From Candidatus Uhrbacteria bacterium RIFOXYB12_FULL_58_10 (GTDB lineage Bacteria > Patescibacteriota > Patescibacteriia > 2-12-FULL-57-11): a stretch of 10,145 nt of DNA. The stretch covers positions 1 through 10,145 of the forward strand of contig CALRHY010000022.1 of the NCBI GenBank assembly GCA_943359495.1, in the 5' to 3' direction. The notes beneath the pieces are model-generated. The model searched no databases, was not told where the DNA came from, and saw nothing but the letters and a program-made list of their open reading frames with translations. Positions 1-5,492 of this stretch are shown piece by piece. How positions within the stretch are numbered: position 1 is the first letter of the stretch; every line of letters starts with the position of its first letter. A program made the position numbers and the translations under genes.

Positions 1-357
1 TGTTTCGTGGCTCACGGTGTGGCCGGACACATGGGGAAGTGGTCGTTCTTTGAGTCGTCCTGCAATCGCGTCTGGACTTTTGCCTGCGTTGAGTTCTGCA
101 ATGACGTGCTGACGAAGCAGATCATCCGTATCCAGTTTCCTTTTCCTGCCCACCCGCGTCCTTCGTCGCCTTTCTGCGAGTGCTTCGGCAAAGACCGCAG
201 AGTAGACTCCGTCTCTCTTACTGTTTCTTTTCACCTCTCGACTCACCACTCCATGGTTACGACCGAGCCAACGACCGATCTGACGAAGCGGTGTCTTTCC
301 TTTGAGATACAGCTCAATCTTCTCCCGCTCCGTCTTCGTGAAAGGACTTTCTTGCAT
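1..357 (-). CDS. IS30-family transposase, N-terminal part (cut by window edge)
   Basis: This is the N-terminal 119 residues of a DDE transposase of the IS30 family; the gene continues beyond position 1, so the catalytic core is not visible. Residues 6-45 form the helix-turn-helix typical of the family, with FTKTEREKIELYL, then RQIGRWLGRNHGVVSREVKRN, the counterpart of the usual 'IA..LGRS.STISRE..RN'. An Arg-rich stretch (AERRRRTRVGRKRK) follows, then a second helical DNA-binding motif, AGKSPDAIAGRLK at about 91-103, and HVSGHTVSHE, which matches the 'VS.ETIY' region. I chose the ATG at 357-355. The frame stays open upstream to a stop at 660-658, but the upstream residues (Pro-rich and Ser-rich) look non-coding. 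The start lies at the foot of a hairpin. Family assignment is confident; whether the copy is intact cannot be judged from this window. Confidence 0.85.
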   Translation of the reverse strand, partial: MQESPFTKTEREKIELYLKGKTPLRQIGRWLGRNHGVVSREVKRNSKRDGVYSAVFAEALAERRRRTRVGRKRKLDTDDLLRQHVIAELNAGKSPDAIAGRLKERPLPHVSGHTVSHET

Positions 358-385
358 ATCCCCAAATGGTATGTCCTTGGGGACA
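357..385 (-). promoter_or_regulatory. Hairpin sequestering the transposase start
   Basis: On the minus strand TGTCCCCAA (385-377) can pair with TTGGGGATA (365-357), giving a 9-bp stem with one G-T pair around an 11-nt loop. The 3' arm holds the only Shine-Dalgarno-like bases (GGGG, 363-360) and the A of the ATG. Many insertion sequences use such stems to block translation from read-through transcripts. That role is inferred here from position and pairing only. Confidence 0.5.
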
Positions 386-750
386 AAAGACGGAGGGGGT
401 GGTGCATTGATTGTAGAATGCGGGTTCTGTTGCCGCCCATTGACAAAAACTGGAAAACTGTGTAGGCTCCTTCTTCCCATTCCTGAACAGTAGATAGAAC
501 AGGGTGGGTGAAGGAAAAGCATGTATTCCGTAGATATGCTCCCGCTCCGACGCAGTCCACACGAAGCGAAAAAGACAACAACAGGAGACGGTTCGGCAAC
601 CGAAACAAACAGATTCCAACCAAAAGATGGAGCCCCGCGGACTCCGGACCAAACAATTCAGCCCCCTTCTTTCATAGACTACCTCTAGACGACGGCAGCG
701 CGCGATACGTCTCGAACACGACCAACTCTGGTTGTATCGGGGCGCTTTTT
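386..750. other. Gene-free stretch between the insertion sequence and the glycosyltransferase gene
   Basis: No reading frame here looks like protein on either strand; the open frames are compositionally odd and match no family I recognise. The part nearest the transposase should hold the outer end of the insertion sequence. A minus-strand segment around 412-450 is a candidate for the terminal inverted repeat, but the matching right end lies outside the window. A TACAAT at 415-410 (minus) could be a -10 box for the transposase, without a visible -35. Other structures are a CGGTT-CGGC-AACCG hairpin at about 589-602, a GCCCCG/CGGGGC pair (632-637 with 738-743), and a hairpin plus T-run at 718-752. 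I could not fold the region into a tRNA, tmRNA, SRP RNA or RNase P RNA. Confidence 0.5.
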
Positions 751-752
751 TT
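718..752 (+). terminator. Possible weak rho-independent terminator, plus strand
   Basis: ACGACCA (718-724) pairs with TGGTTGT (729-735) around a 4-nt loop (one G-T pair). Seven T follow at 746-752, but 10 nt separate stem and T-run, which is longer than usual. It would stop plus-strand transcription entering the glycosyltransferase gene from its 3' end. On the minus strand no T-run follows the stem, so it is not a good terminator for that gene. Confidence 0.2.
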
Positions 753-1911
753 ATCTCTTTTTCGCACCAACCTTTCGATAGATTGCCAGAGTTTGGCGTG
801 CGGTTTTATCCCAAGAAAAAAACGCCGCCCGCTTTTTTCCAGCAATGGACAGTCGTTGTTGCAAAACACCATCGGACACGACACGAATCAATGCTTTTTC
901 AAAAGCAGCTGGTTTTTTCGGATCAGCAAAAAACGCTGCGTGTGCCGCCACTTCGTGGAAGACAGGAATATCAGAAATAATGGTCGGAATACCAAGCGCT
1001 AGCGCTTCAATAATCGGTAATCCAAACCCTTCAGCAAACGAAGGAAAAACAAAAATCCGTGCTGACTGGAGTAGCGCACGCTTCTCTTCCCGAGAAACAT
1101 ACCCGAGCATGCGAACTGCACCTTTTGTTTGCACCGCCGCCTTTTTTACCGCAACCTGTGCTCCCCCATCAGCCCATCCTGGAGCGCCAGCGAGTAAGAG
1201 TTCCATTTCTTGGACAATGCGATCCTTTTTCCAAGCCGCAACAAAACCTTCAATGACGGTGCGGATATTTTTCCGCGGCTCAAGCGTCCCAAGAAAAAGG
1301 ACATATGGCTTTCGAAGACGCAACGTGCGGGTTATGGACGCGTGCAGCGCAGCATCATCAGCAGTACGGTCCACCCCAGGATAGACGGTGGTAATGCGGC
1401 GTGGAGAAATATGAAATCGCTGCACCACATCTTTTTTCGTCGTTTCAGAAACAGCAATCAAATGATCGGCAACGCGCAACGTTCGTGGATACGTGACCTT
1501 GGTTGAAAGATCCTGTTTTGGAAACCATTCCGGGTGTGCGTAGATTGCAAGATCATGCACGGTTACGATGGTCGGAATATGCAACCCCATCGGCATGGCA
1601 CCACCGGGAATATGAATGACGTCTAGTTTCTTCTGCTCCATGACTGCGGCAACCAAAAAGTGGCTGTAGGCAACAGGAAGGAATTTCTTATAGCGACCAA
1701 GTGGAAAAAAAACCGTTTCCACATGCTTGCCCGATGTAGCGATCGCTTTTGCTTCTTCTCGTGGGAACCGTTCATCAAAAAAAAGGACGTAGGTATTTTT
1801 CCTGTCTTGCCGCAACAAGTGGCGGACCAGAAAAAACACATAATGCCCCACCCCCGCCCGCTCCCCGCCGGCAGGGTTCAACATGGTTCGGCAATCAATT
1901 CCGATACGCAT
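751..1911 (-). CDS. GT4-family glycosyltransferase (GT-B fold)
   Basis: This is a retaining glycosyltransferase of the GT4 group (GT-B fold, Pfam Glyco_transf_4 then Glycos_transf_1), predicted to move a nucleotide-activated sugar onto an envelope glycan or lipid; the sugar and acceptor cannot be read from sequence. At 386 residues it is full length. It begins MRIGIDCRTM, a common GT4 opening. It then has TVHDL (117-121), VSET (164-167), YPGVD (177-181), FLGTLEPRKN (217-226, start of the donor-binding half) and the EX7E motif of E294 to E302 (EGFGLPIIE), which contacts the donor in this family. I chose the ATG at 1911; an in-frame TTG at 1929 adds only six residues, and neither start has a clear ribosome binding site. 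It is the last gene of the minus-strand run, 170 bp after the carboxypeptidase gene with a palindromic repeat between. TAAAAT at 1935-1930 could be a -10 box, but I see no -35. Confidence 0.88.
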   Translation of the reverse strand: MRIGIDCRTMLNPAGGERAGVGHYVFFLVRHLLRQDRKNTYVLFFDERFPREEAKAIATSGKHVETVFFPLGRYKKFLPVAYSHFLVAAVMEQKKLDVIHIPGGAMPMGLHIPTIVTVHDLAIYAHPEWFPKQDLSTKVTYPRTLRVADHLIAVSETTKKDVVQRFHISPRRITTVYPGVDRTADDAALHASITRTLRLRKPYVLFLGTLEPRKNIRTVIEGFVAAWKKDRIVQEMELLLAGAPGWADGGAQVAVKKAAVQTKGAVRMLGYVSREEKRALLQSARIFVFPSFAEGFGLPIIEALALGIPTIISDIPVFHEVAAHAAFFADPKKPAAFEKALIRVVSDGVLQQRLSIAGKKRAAFFSWDKTARQTLAIYRKVGAKKR

Positions 1912-1937
1912 AGAAAAAAGAAAGGGCAAATTTTATT

Positions 1938-2064
1938 GTCATTGCGAGGTGTCTGTCGGGGACGAACCCTAAGGGTGCCCTTTGGGTCGCGCAATCCAGT
2001 CGACGATTTGAAAGCGTCCCGATCCGACTGGATTGCCGCGTCGCTCGGCGCTCCTCGCAATGAC
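1938..2064. repeat. Palindromic MITE-like repeat (GTCATTGCGAGG ends)
   Basis: Perfect 12-bp terminal inverted repeats, GTCATTGCGAGG (1938-1949) and CCTCGCAATGAC (2053-2064), enclose a second perfect 12-bp pair, GCAATCCAGTCG (1991-2002) and CGACTGGATTGC (2025-2036). A small AAGGG-TG-CCCTT hairpin lies at about 1971-1983. Sequences of the form 'CATTGCGAGG...GCAATCC...GGATTGC...CCTCGCAATG' are widespread non-coding palindromes in unrelated bacterial genomes. The short open frames across it are by-products of the palindrome. No target-site duplication is obvious. It fills most of the gap between the carboxypeptidase and glycosyltransferase genes. Confidence 0.85.
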
Positions 2065-2081
2065 GACATTGGAAGCAACTC

Positions 2082-3092
2082 CTACTGACCGCTGACCGGC
2101 CACTCGTACGCATCAAACACCCACAACGCTAACTGTTTTGCATCTTGAAACCGTCCGGCTTGTGTATCGCTTCCCAGTACGACAACAAGGATGGTCTGAC
2201 CCTTTTCTTTCGCTGTGACTGACAACGCAACATGGAACCCAGTTTCTTCTCCGAGCGTCCCCGTCTTGCCGCCGATGATGCGATATGGATCGGCGTTCAG
2301 AATACTGTTCAGCAAAAGATCTGTCGATTTGACTGTCCGTGTCCGCTGCCCCCGAGATGTAGTGACTGACAGAGCGTATGCGTCGCGGCTTGCCGCGCGG
2401 ACTATCTCGGGAACAAGAAAGGCTGCATGAGCAATCCGTGCCACATCTTTCGCGCTCCCTTGATTTTGATTGTTCAACCCGGTTGGTTCAACAAAATGTG
2501 CGCCAGATGCACCGAGGGATGCGGCTTTTTCGTTCATGCGTGCTGCAAATGCTTCTGGAGTGAGACCGGTGCTGCGAGCAAAAGCCATCGTCGCTGTATT
2601 CGATGATGCAACGAGCGAGGTATACAAAAGATCTTTCACGGTCACGCGGTCGCCAACCAAAAAATATTCGATCCCGCCGCCACGCAAATCTTCTGGGACA
2701 ATCGTTACCGCCGCCTGCCAATCTGGTGCCGCATCCGTAACAACAAGCGCGGTCAACAATTTCGACAACGAGGCAACGGCGTGGTTGCGGTCACCATCTT
2801 TTACAAAGAGGACCGCGCCTGTTTTTTCATCCAAGACAATGACACTTTTCGCAGGGATCACTGGCCCAAGATCGCGGCCATCTTTTCGCACCGGAAGTGC
2901 CAACGATGGACGATCCGCCGCAAGTGGCAATCCAGCAAATGCTTCAAGCTGGCTGTGTGGCGTGGTGGCCGCTTGGTGCAGGATCGCCGCAACATCGCTG
3001 TCCGCTGCTGTGCTTGGCGCTGCCGCTGCTCGTGGTGCCAGCAAAGGAATGAAGACGAGGACAAGGAGCTGGGCAAAAAGAAACACCTGCAT
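2082..3092 (-). CDS. Serine-type D-Ala-D-Ala carboxypeptidase (peptidase family S11)
   Basis: This is a penicillin-binding protein of the DacA/PBP5 type that removes the terminal D-alanine from peptidoglycan side chains outside the membrane. All three active-site motifs are present in order: S108-L-S-K111 (nucleophile and general base), S163-S-N165, and K276-T-G278 followed by T. A signal peptide is visible (hydrophobic residues 3-19, then an Ala-rich cleavage region RAAAAP at 21-26). Residues 27-75 form a poorly conserved linker before the catalytic domain. At 336 residues it lacks the C-terminal beta domain and amphipathic membrane anchor of E. coli PBP5, so it is probably secreted or held by an uncleaved N-terminal segment. 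The ATG lies 3 nt after the scpB stop, so the two are almost certainly cotranscribed. It could equally be a D,D-endopeptidase of the PBP7 type, which shares these motifs. Confidence 0.93.
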   Translation of the reverse strand: MQVFLFAQLLVLVFIPLLAPRAAAAPSTAADSDVAAILHQAATTPHSQLEAFAGLPLAADRPSLALPVRKDGRDLGPVIPAKSVIVLDEKTGAVLFVKDGDRNHAVASLSKLLTALVVTDAAPDWQAAVTIVPEDLRGGGIEYFLVGDRVTVKDLLYTSLVASSNTATMAFARSTGLTPEAFAARMNEKAASLGASGAHFVEPTGLNNQNQGSAKDVARIAHAAFLVPEIVRAASRDAYALSVTTSRGQRTRTVKSTDLLLNSILNADPYRIIGGKTGTLGEETGFHVALSVTAKEKGQTILVVVLGSDTQAGRFQDAKQLALWVFDAYEWPVSGQ

Positions 3093-3095
3093 AGC

Positions 3096-3668
3096 TTACG
3101 CTGCCTCCGTTGAGCCTTCCGCCGCCGGCGCAGGAGGTGGTGTCAGCAATTCGAGCAGTGCACGGTCGGCACGCAACCGTTCATAGTCTGGCAACTGCTC
3201 GACAGAACCGACACCAAGGAACCGCAAAAAATCCATGGTGACACGATACGAAGGAAGCAATGTTTTCTGATCTTCTTCGGTAGAGACAAGTCCGCGAATC
3301 AAGAGATTGCGGAGAATCAAACTGCAATTCACCCCGCGAATCTGTTCGATCTCGGCCTTTGTTACTGGGCCGCGATAGGCAATGATCGTCAGTGTTTCCA
3401 AAGAAGGACGGGTGAGATCACCAGTTGCATCATCTTTCAAAAATGCCTGAACGAGCGGTGCTTGGGCAGGCGCTGTCAAAAATTGATACTCCATGCCATT
3501 TTGGGCAAGCAAGATCCCGCCATCGCGTCCACTGTAGGTTGCTTGCAATACTTTGAGCGCTTCTTCCACCGCAGCAGCAGGCTGTTGGATAAGCTCAGCC
3601 AATTTTTTTATAGAAAGCGGCTTCGGTGAAACAAACAACAGGCTTTCAATATCTGCAGAAAGAGACAT
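3096..3668 (-). CDS. scpB: Segregation and condensation protein B
   Basis: ScpB is the kite subunit of the bacterial SMC-ScpAB condensin. It dimerises, binds the ScpA kleisin and helps organise and segregate the chromosome in the cytoplasm. The protein has 190 residues, the usual size, with two winged-helix domains. The first (about 4-75) opens SADIESLLFVSPKPLSIKKL, typical of the family. The second (about 86-155) carries the hallmark segment from R87 to N114, including TLTIIAYRGPVTKAEIEQIR. The last 15 residues (PPPAPAAEGSTEAA) are Pro/Ala-rich and likely disordered. It follows scpA by 30 nt and precedes the carboxypeptidase gene by 3 nt. There is no good Shine-Dalgarno before the ATG. The SMC gene is not in this window. 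Confidence 0.95.
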   Translation of the reverse strand: MSLSADIESLLFVSPKPLSIKKLAELIQQPAAAVEEALKVLQATYSGRDGGILLAQNGMEYQFLTAPAQAPLVQAFLKDDATGDLTRPSLETLTIIAYRGPVTKAEIEQIRGVNCSLILRNLLIRGLVSTEEDQKTLLPSYRVTMDFLRFLGVGSVEQLPDYERLRADRALLELLTPPPAPAAEGSTEAA

Positions 3669-3698
3669 AGGGAGACGGACGCCAACAACAAAAAAAGG

Positions 3699-4406
3699 CT
3701 ATGACGACTGTGTGTCGTGTGCCACTGTTATATCATGAAATAATGCCTCCTGCGATACGCGCACTGTTCGCTGTTTGACCATTTCAAGCAGCGCCAAAAA
3801 AGAAACAACGATCTCTGTTGTGCTATGTGCGGCACGGACAAACGTATGGAAACTCAGTTCACCTTGAGCGATGAGAAGCGAACGGATTTCGTGCATTTTT
3901 TCCTGGATCGAGATCGCGCGCTCGACCGCCGCCTTCGGAAAACGGATGATCGGCTCAATGGCACGAAGGAGCTCATGAAAAATCTGTGCCAGCCGTTCTG
4001 CAGAAAGCGAGCGCGGTGGCTGAAAAATGCCAACCTGTACCGGTGGCTTTTCGCGCGGGAACAAAAACCGCTTTTGCTGAATCATGCCGTTGATCGCTTG
4101 GGCAGCATGGGCAAACTGCTGATACATCCGCAGCTGGTCTTCAAGTGAAATCCCACTTTCATCAAGCGGCATGACCATGTGTGGGAGCAAGATGCGCGAC
4201 TTGATGAGCAGCAAGCGTGCGGCAACCAACAAAAAATCAGCCAATTCCTCTTTTGAAATTGTCTTCGTGTGTTCGAGATATTCGATGTATTGGTCGGTGA
4301 CGTGCGCCAGCGAAACCTCGGTGATAGCAAGCTGTTCTTGCTCGACCATTTGGAGTAGCAAGTCCAATGGCCCCTCAAACGCAGTGATTTTGAAAGTCAG
4401 GGACAT
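3699..4406 (-). CDS. scpA: Segregation and condensation protein A (kleisin)
   Basis: ScpA is the kleisin that bridges the two heads of the SMC dimer and recruits ScpB. At 235 residues its length is normal. The N-terminal signature FKITAFEGPLDLLLQMVEQE (5-24) and the helix ELADFLLVAARLLLIKSRIL (about 54-73) are characteristic of the family; the N-terminal domain contacts the SMC neck. The central part (about 75-135) is the ScpB-binding linker. The C-terminal winged helix (about 160-228, including ELSFHTFVRAAHSTTEIVVS) would contact the second SMC head. The ATG lies 8 nt downstream of the stop of the YbaK-type gene, so the pair is probably translated from one transcript. A short run of seven T lies after the TAG stop, preceded by a weak stem. 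This is too poor to call a terminator. Confidence 0.95.
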   Translation of the reverse strand: MSLTFKITAFEGPLDLLLQMVEQEQLAITEVSLAHVTDQYIEYLEHTKTISKEELADFLLVAARLLLIKSRILLPHMVMPLDESGISLEDQLRMYQQFAHAAQAINGMIQQKRFLFPREKPPVQVGIFQPPRSLSAERLAQIFHELLRAIEPIIRFPKAAVERAISIQEKMHEIRSLLIAQGELSFHTFVRAAHSTTEIVVSFLALLEMVKQRTVRVSQEALFHDITVAHDTQSS

Positions 4407-4414
4407 GCAAGCTA

Positions 4415-5035
4415 TCAGGAACGCTTTTTAGGAGCCGCCTTTTTTGGACGCGCCAAACGGACGGTGCGCTTTTTTGGTGCCGTCTTTTTTCCAACCTTCT
4501 TTTTTGTCGCTTTCTTTGTAGAGGCTTTTGGTTTGGCTTGCAGTTTTATCCCGCTCTTCTTGCCAAACACCCCAGCCATCGCCTGTTCCATCTTATGCAG
4601 ATCTTTACTTTTCAGACGAAGACTCTCGGTCAAACTACCCGCACGCACCAAGACGTCTTTGCTTTTCAATAACGCTTTGTCGATCAACAACTCGAGCTGA
4701 TGCAATGCGGCGAACGGTGATAATGCGCCTGGCTCAATACCCAATTTCTTCATGATCTTTTCCGAAGCAATCGTCACATCGGTCGCGTGCAACGTTTTCT
4801 TGATGCGTTCAAGCTCCACTTTGTACGACGCAGGAACCGCGACAATGTAGTATTTCCCTTTCGAACGAATCTCAGGGAGTTGAACTTGGAGCAGCAACGT
4901 CTTTGCAACGGTCTCCAAACTTTGCCCCAACGTCTGCGCTAAATCGTAGGCAGTAAAGACTTTTTTGTGCGGCACAATCTCATATCGCACGCCTTTTTTC
5001 TCAAGATACGACGTGACCTGTTTTGGAATGGACAT
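4415..5035 (-). CDS. YbaK/EbsC-type aminoacyl-tRNA editing protein with a basic C-terminal tail
   Basis: Residues 1-160 match the YbaK/ProX/prolyl-tRNA editing (INS) domain. This family hydrolyses wrongly charged tRNAs such as Cys-tRNA(Pro) or Ala-tRNA(Pro). Visible family features are VPHKKVFTAYDLAQTLG (21-37), the ETVAKTLLL segment with the conserved Lys45 thought to bind substrate, YYIVAVPAS (62-70), and EPGALSPFAAL (101-111). Which tRNA it edits cannot be read. Residues 160-206 form an unusual tail very rich in Lys, Ala, Pro and Arg, resembling histone-H1-like tails and likely to bind nucleic acid. I chose the ATG at 5035; an in-frame TTG at 5047 adds four residues. There is no clear Shine-Dalgarno. 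The gene starts 10 nt from a palindromic repeat and leads tightly into scpA. Family assignment is good; specificity and tail role are unknown. Confidence 0.82.
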   Translation of the reverse strand: MSIPKQVTSYLEKKGVRYEIVPHKKVFTAYDLAQTLGQSLETVAKTLLLQVQLPEIRSKGKYYIVAVPASYKVELERIKKTLHATDVTIASEKIMKKLGIEPGALSPFAALHQLELLIDKALLKSKDVLVRAGSLTESLRLKSKDLHKMEQAMAGVFGKKSGIKLQAKPKASTKKATKKKVGKKTAPKKRTVRLARPKKAAPKKRS

Positions 5036-5044
5036 AGAGTTCTG

Positions 5045-5142
5045 CAAAACGCGAATCTCGTAACTCGGAACGTCTCGAAACGCGAAACGTGTAACGCGAA
5101 TCCTGTCCGAATCGACGTTTCGAGTTACGCGTTTTGCATTTT
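5045..5142 (-). repeat. 98-bp palindromic intergenic repeat, copy A (inverted relative to copy B)
   Basis: Read on the minus strand, this stretch aligns without gaps to 7626-7723 on the plus strand. By hand count about 84 of 98 positions are identical. It contains a 32-bp core (5076-5107) shared exactly with copies elsewhere, and is rich in CGCGTTTCG/CGAAACGCG words. Its ends pair with each other: TGCAAAACGCG near 5043-5053 with CGCGTTTTGCA near 5128-5138. It occupies nearly all of the gap between the winged-helix gene and the YbaK-type gene. Confidence 0.85.
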
Positions 5143-5152
5143 GCTTATTGAC

Positions 5153-5458
5153 TTAGAGCACACGTCGCAACGGCAACTTCTGCTGTTCTCCCAAAAGACG
5201 CAACGCTTCTCTACGTCCGTGTGCCGTGAGGCGCACCTCCTTTATAAACCATTTTTCCGCAGTACGCACGCACAGTGCTGTGAGCAACCCGAGCGCGAGC
5301 ATACGCTCGAGCGTGTGCGTCACCGCCCCAATCTGATCTTTACGTTTCGGAGGTGTCGTCTGTGTTTTGTAAAACGCTTCAAGCCCGCGCCGCACCACAC
5401 GGCCGCGGGTTTCAAAGGCGCGTAGAAGAATAAATCGTTGGAGATGACCAAAACGCAT
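5153..5458 (-). CDS. Small winged-helix-like protein of unknown role
   Basis: This gene encodes a 101-residue basic protein that I cannot assign to a named family. The pattern suggests a winged-helix DNA-binding domain: an opening helix (MRFGHLQRFILLRAF), a Lys/Arg-containing linker (about 32-42), a putative recognition helix in DQIGAVTHTLERMLALGLL (41-59), and a strand-strand-helix wing with FIKEVRLTAHGRREALRLL (71-89). The last part resembles the 'hR.L...GR..A..L' wing of MarR/PadR-like proteins. The start is decided by the best ribosome binding site in the window: AGGAGGAG at 5474-5467, 8 nt before the ATG. A longer frame opening at 5512 would overlap the end of aspS and is unlikely. It follows aspS by 34 nt and is probably cotranscribed. 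A transcriptional regulator is possible, but no target is visible. Confidence 0.7.
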   Translation of the reverse strand: MRFGHLQRFILLRAFETRGRVVRRGLEAFYKTQTTPPKRKDQIGAVTHTLERMLALGLLTALCVRTAEKWFIKEVRLTAHGRREALRLLGEQQKLPLRRVL

Positions 5459-5465
5459 ACCGCAA

Positions 5466-5474
5466 TCTCCTCCT
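5466..5474 (-). promoter_or_regulatory. Strong Shine-Dalgarno of the winged-helix gene
   Basis: AGGAGGAG on the minus strand lies 8 nt upstream of the ATG at 5458. It fixes the start of the small protein. It also stands out because most other genes in the window lack a clear ribosome binding site, which suggests this protein is translated well. Confidence 0.75.
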
Positions 5475-5492
5475 TTCTTTTCCAAATCAGCT

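Noticed and set aside
243..656. Open minus-strand frames upstream of and overlapping the transposase (137 and 112 codons)
   Set aside because: Composition is unlike protein, no motif is present, and they overlap the transposase in another frame whose sequence clearly matches IS30.
613..745. Possible tRNA or tmRNA, suggested by GCCCCG/CGGGGC pairing and a GGGGGCTGAA word on the minus strand
   Set aside because: No T-loop, anticodon arm or tmRNA tag frame could be placed, and the arms do not fit cloverleaf distances.
508..1002. Plus-strand open frame of 164 codons
   Set aside because: It is antisense to the 3' end of the glycosyltransferase gene and shows no recognisable domain.
1878..2116. 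Short minus-strand frames across the palindrome at 1938-2064
   Set aside because: They translate the inverted repeat itself; similar spurious proteins are commonly annotated on such palindromes.
2470..3186. Plus-strand open frame of 238 codons
   Set aside because: It is antisense to the carboxypeptidase and scpB genes, both of which carry complete family motifs.
3684..3720. Terminator between scpA and scpB (ACGAC-ACACA-GTCGT stem and seven T)
   Set aside because: The stem has only five pairs and lies about 8 nt from the T-run; the genes are 30 nt apart and normally cotranscribed.
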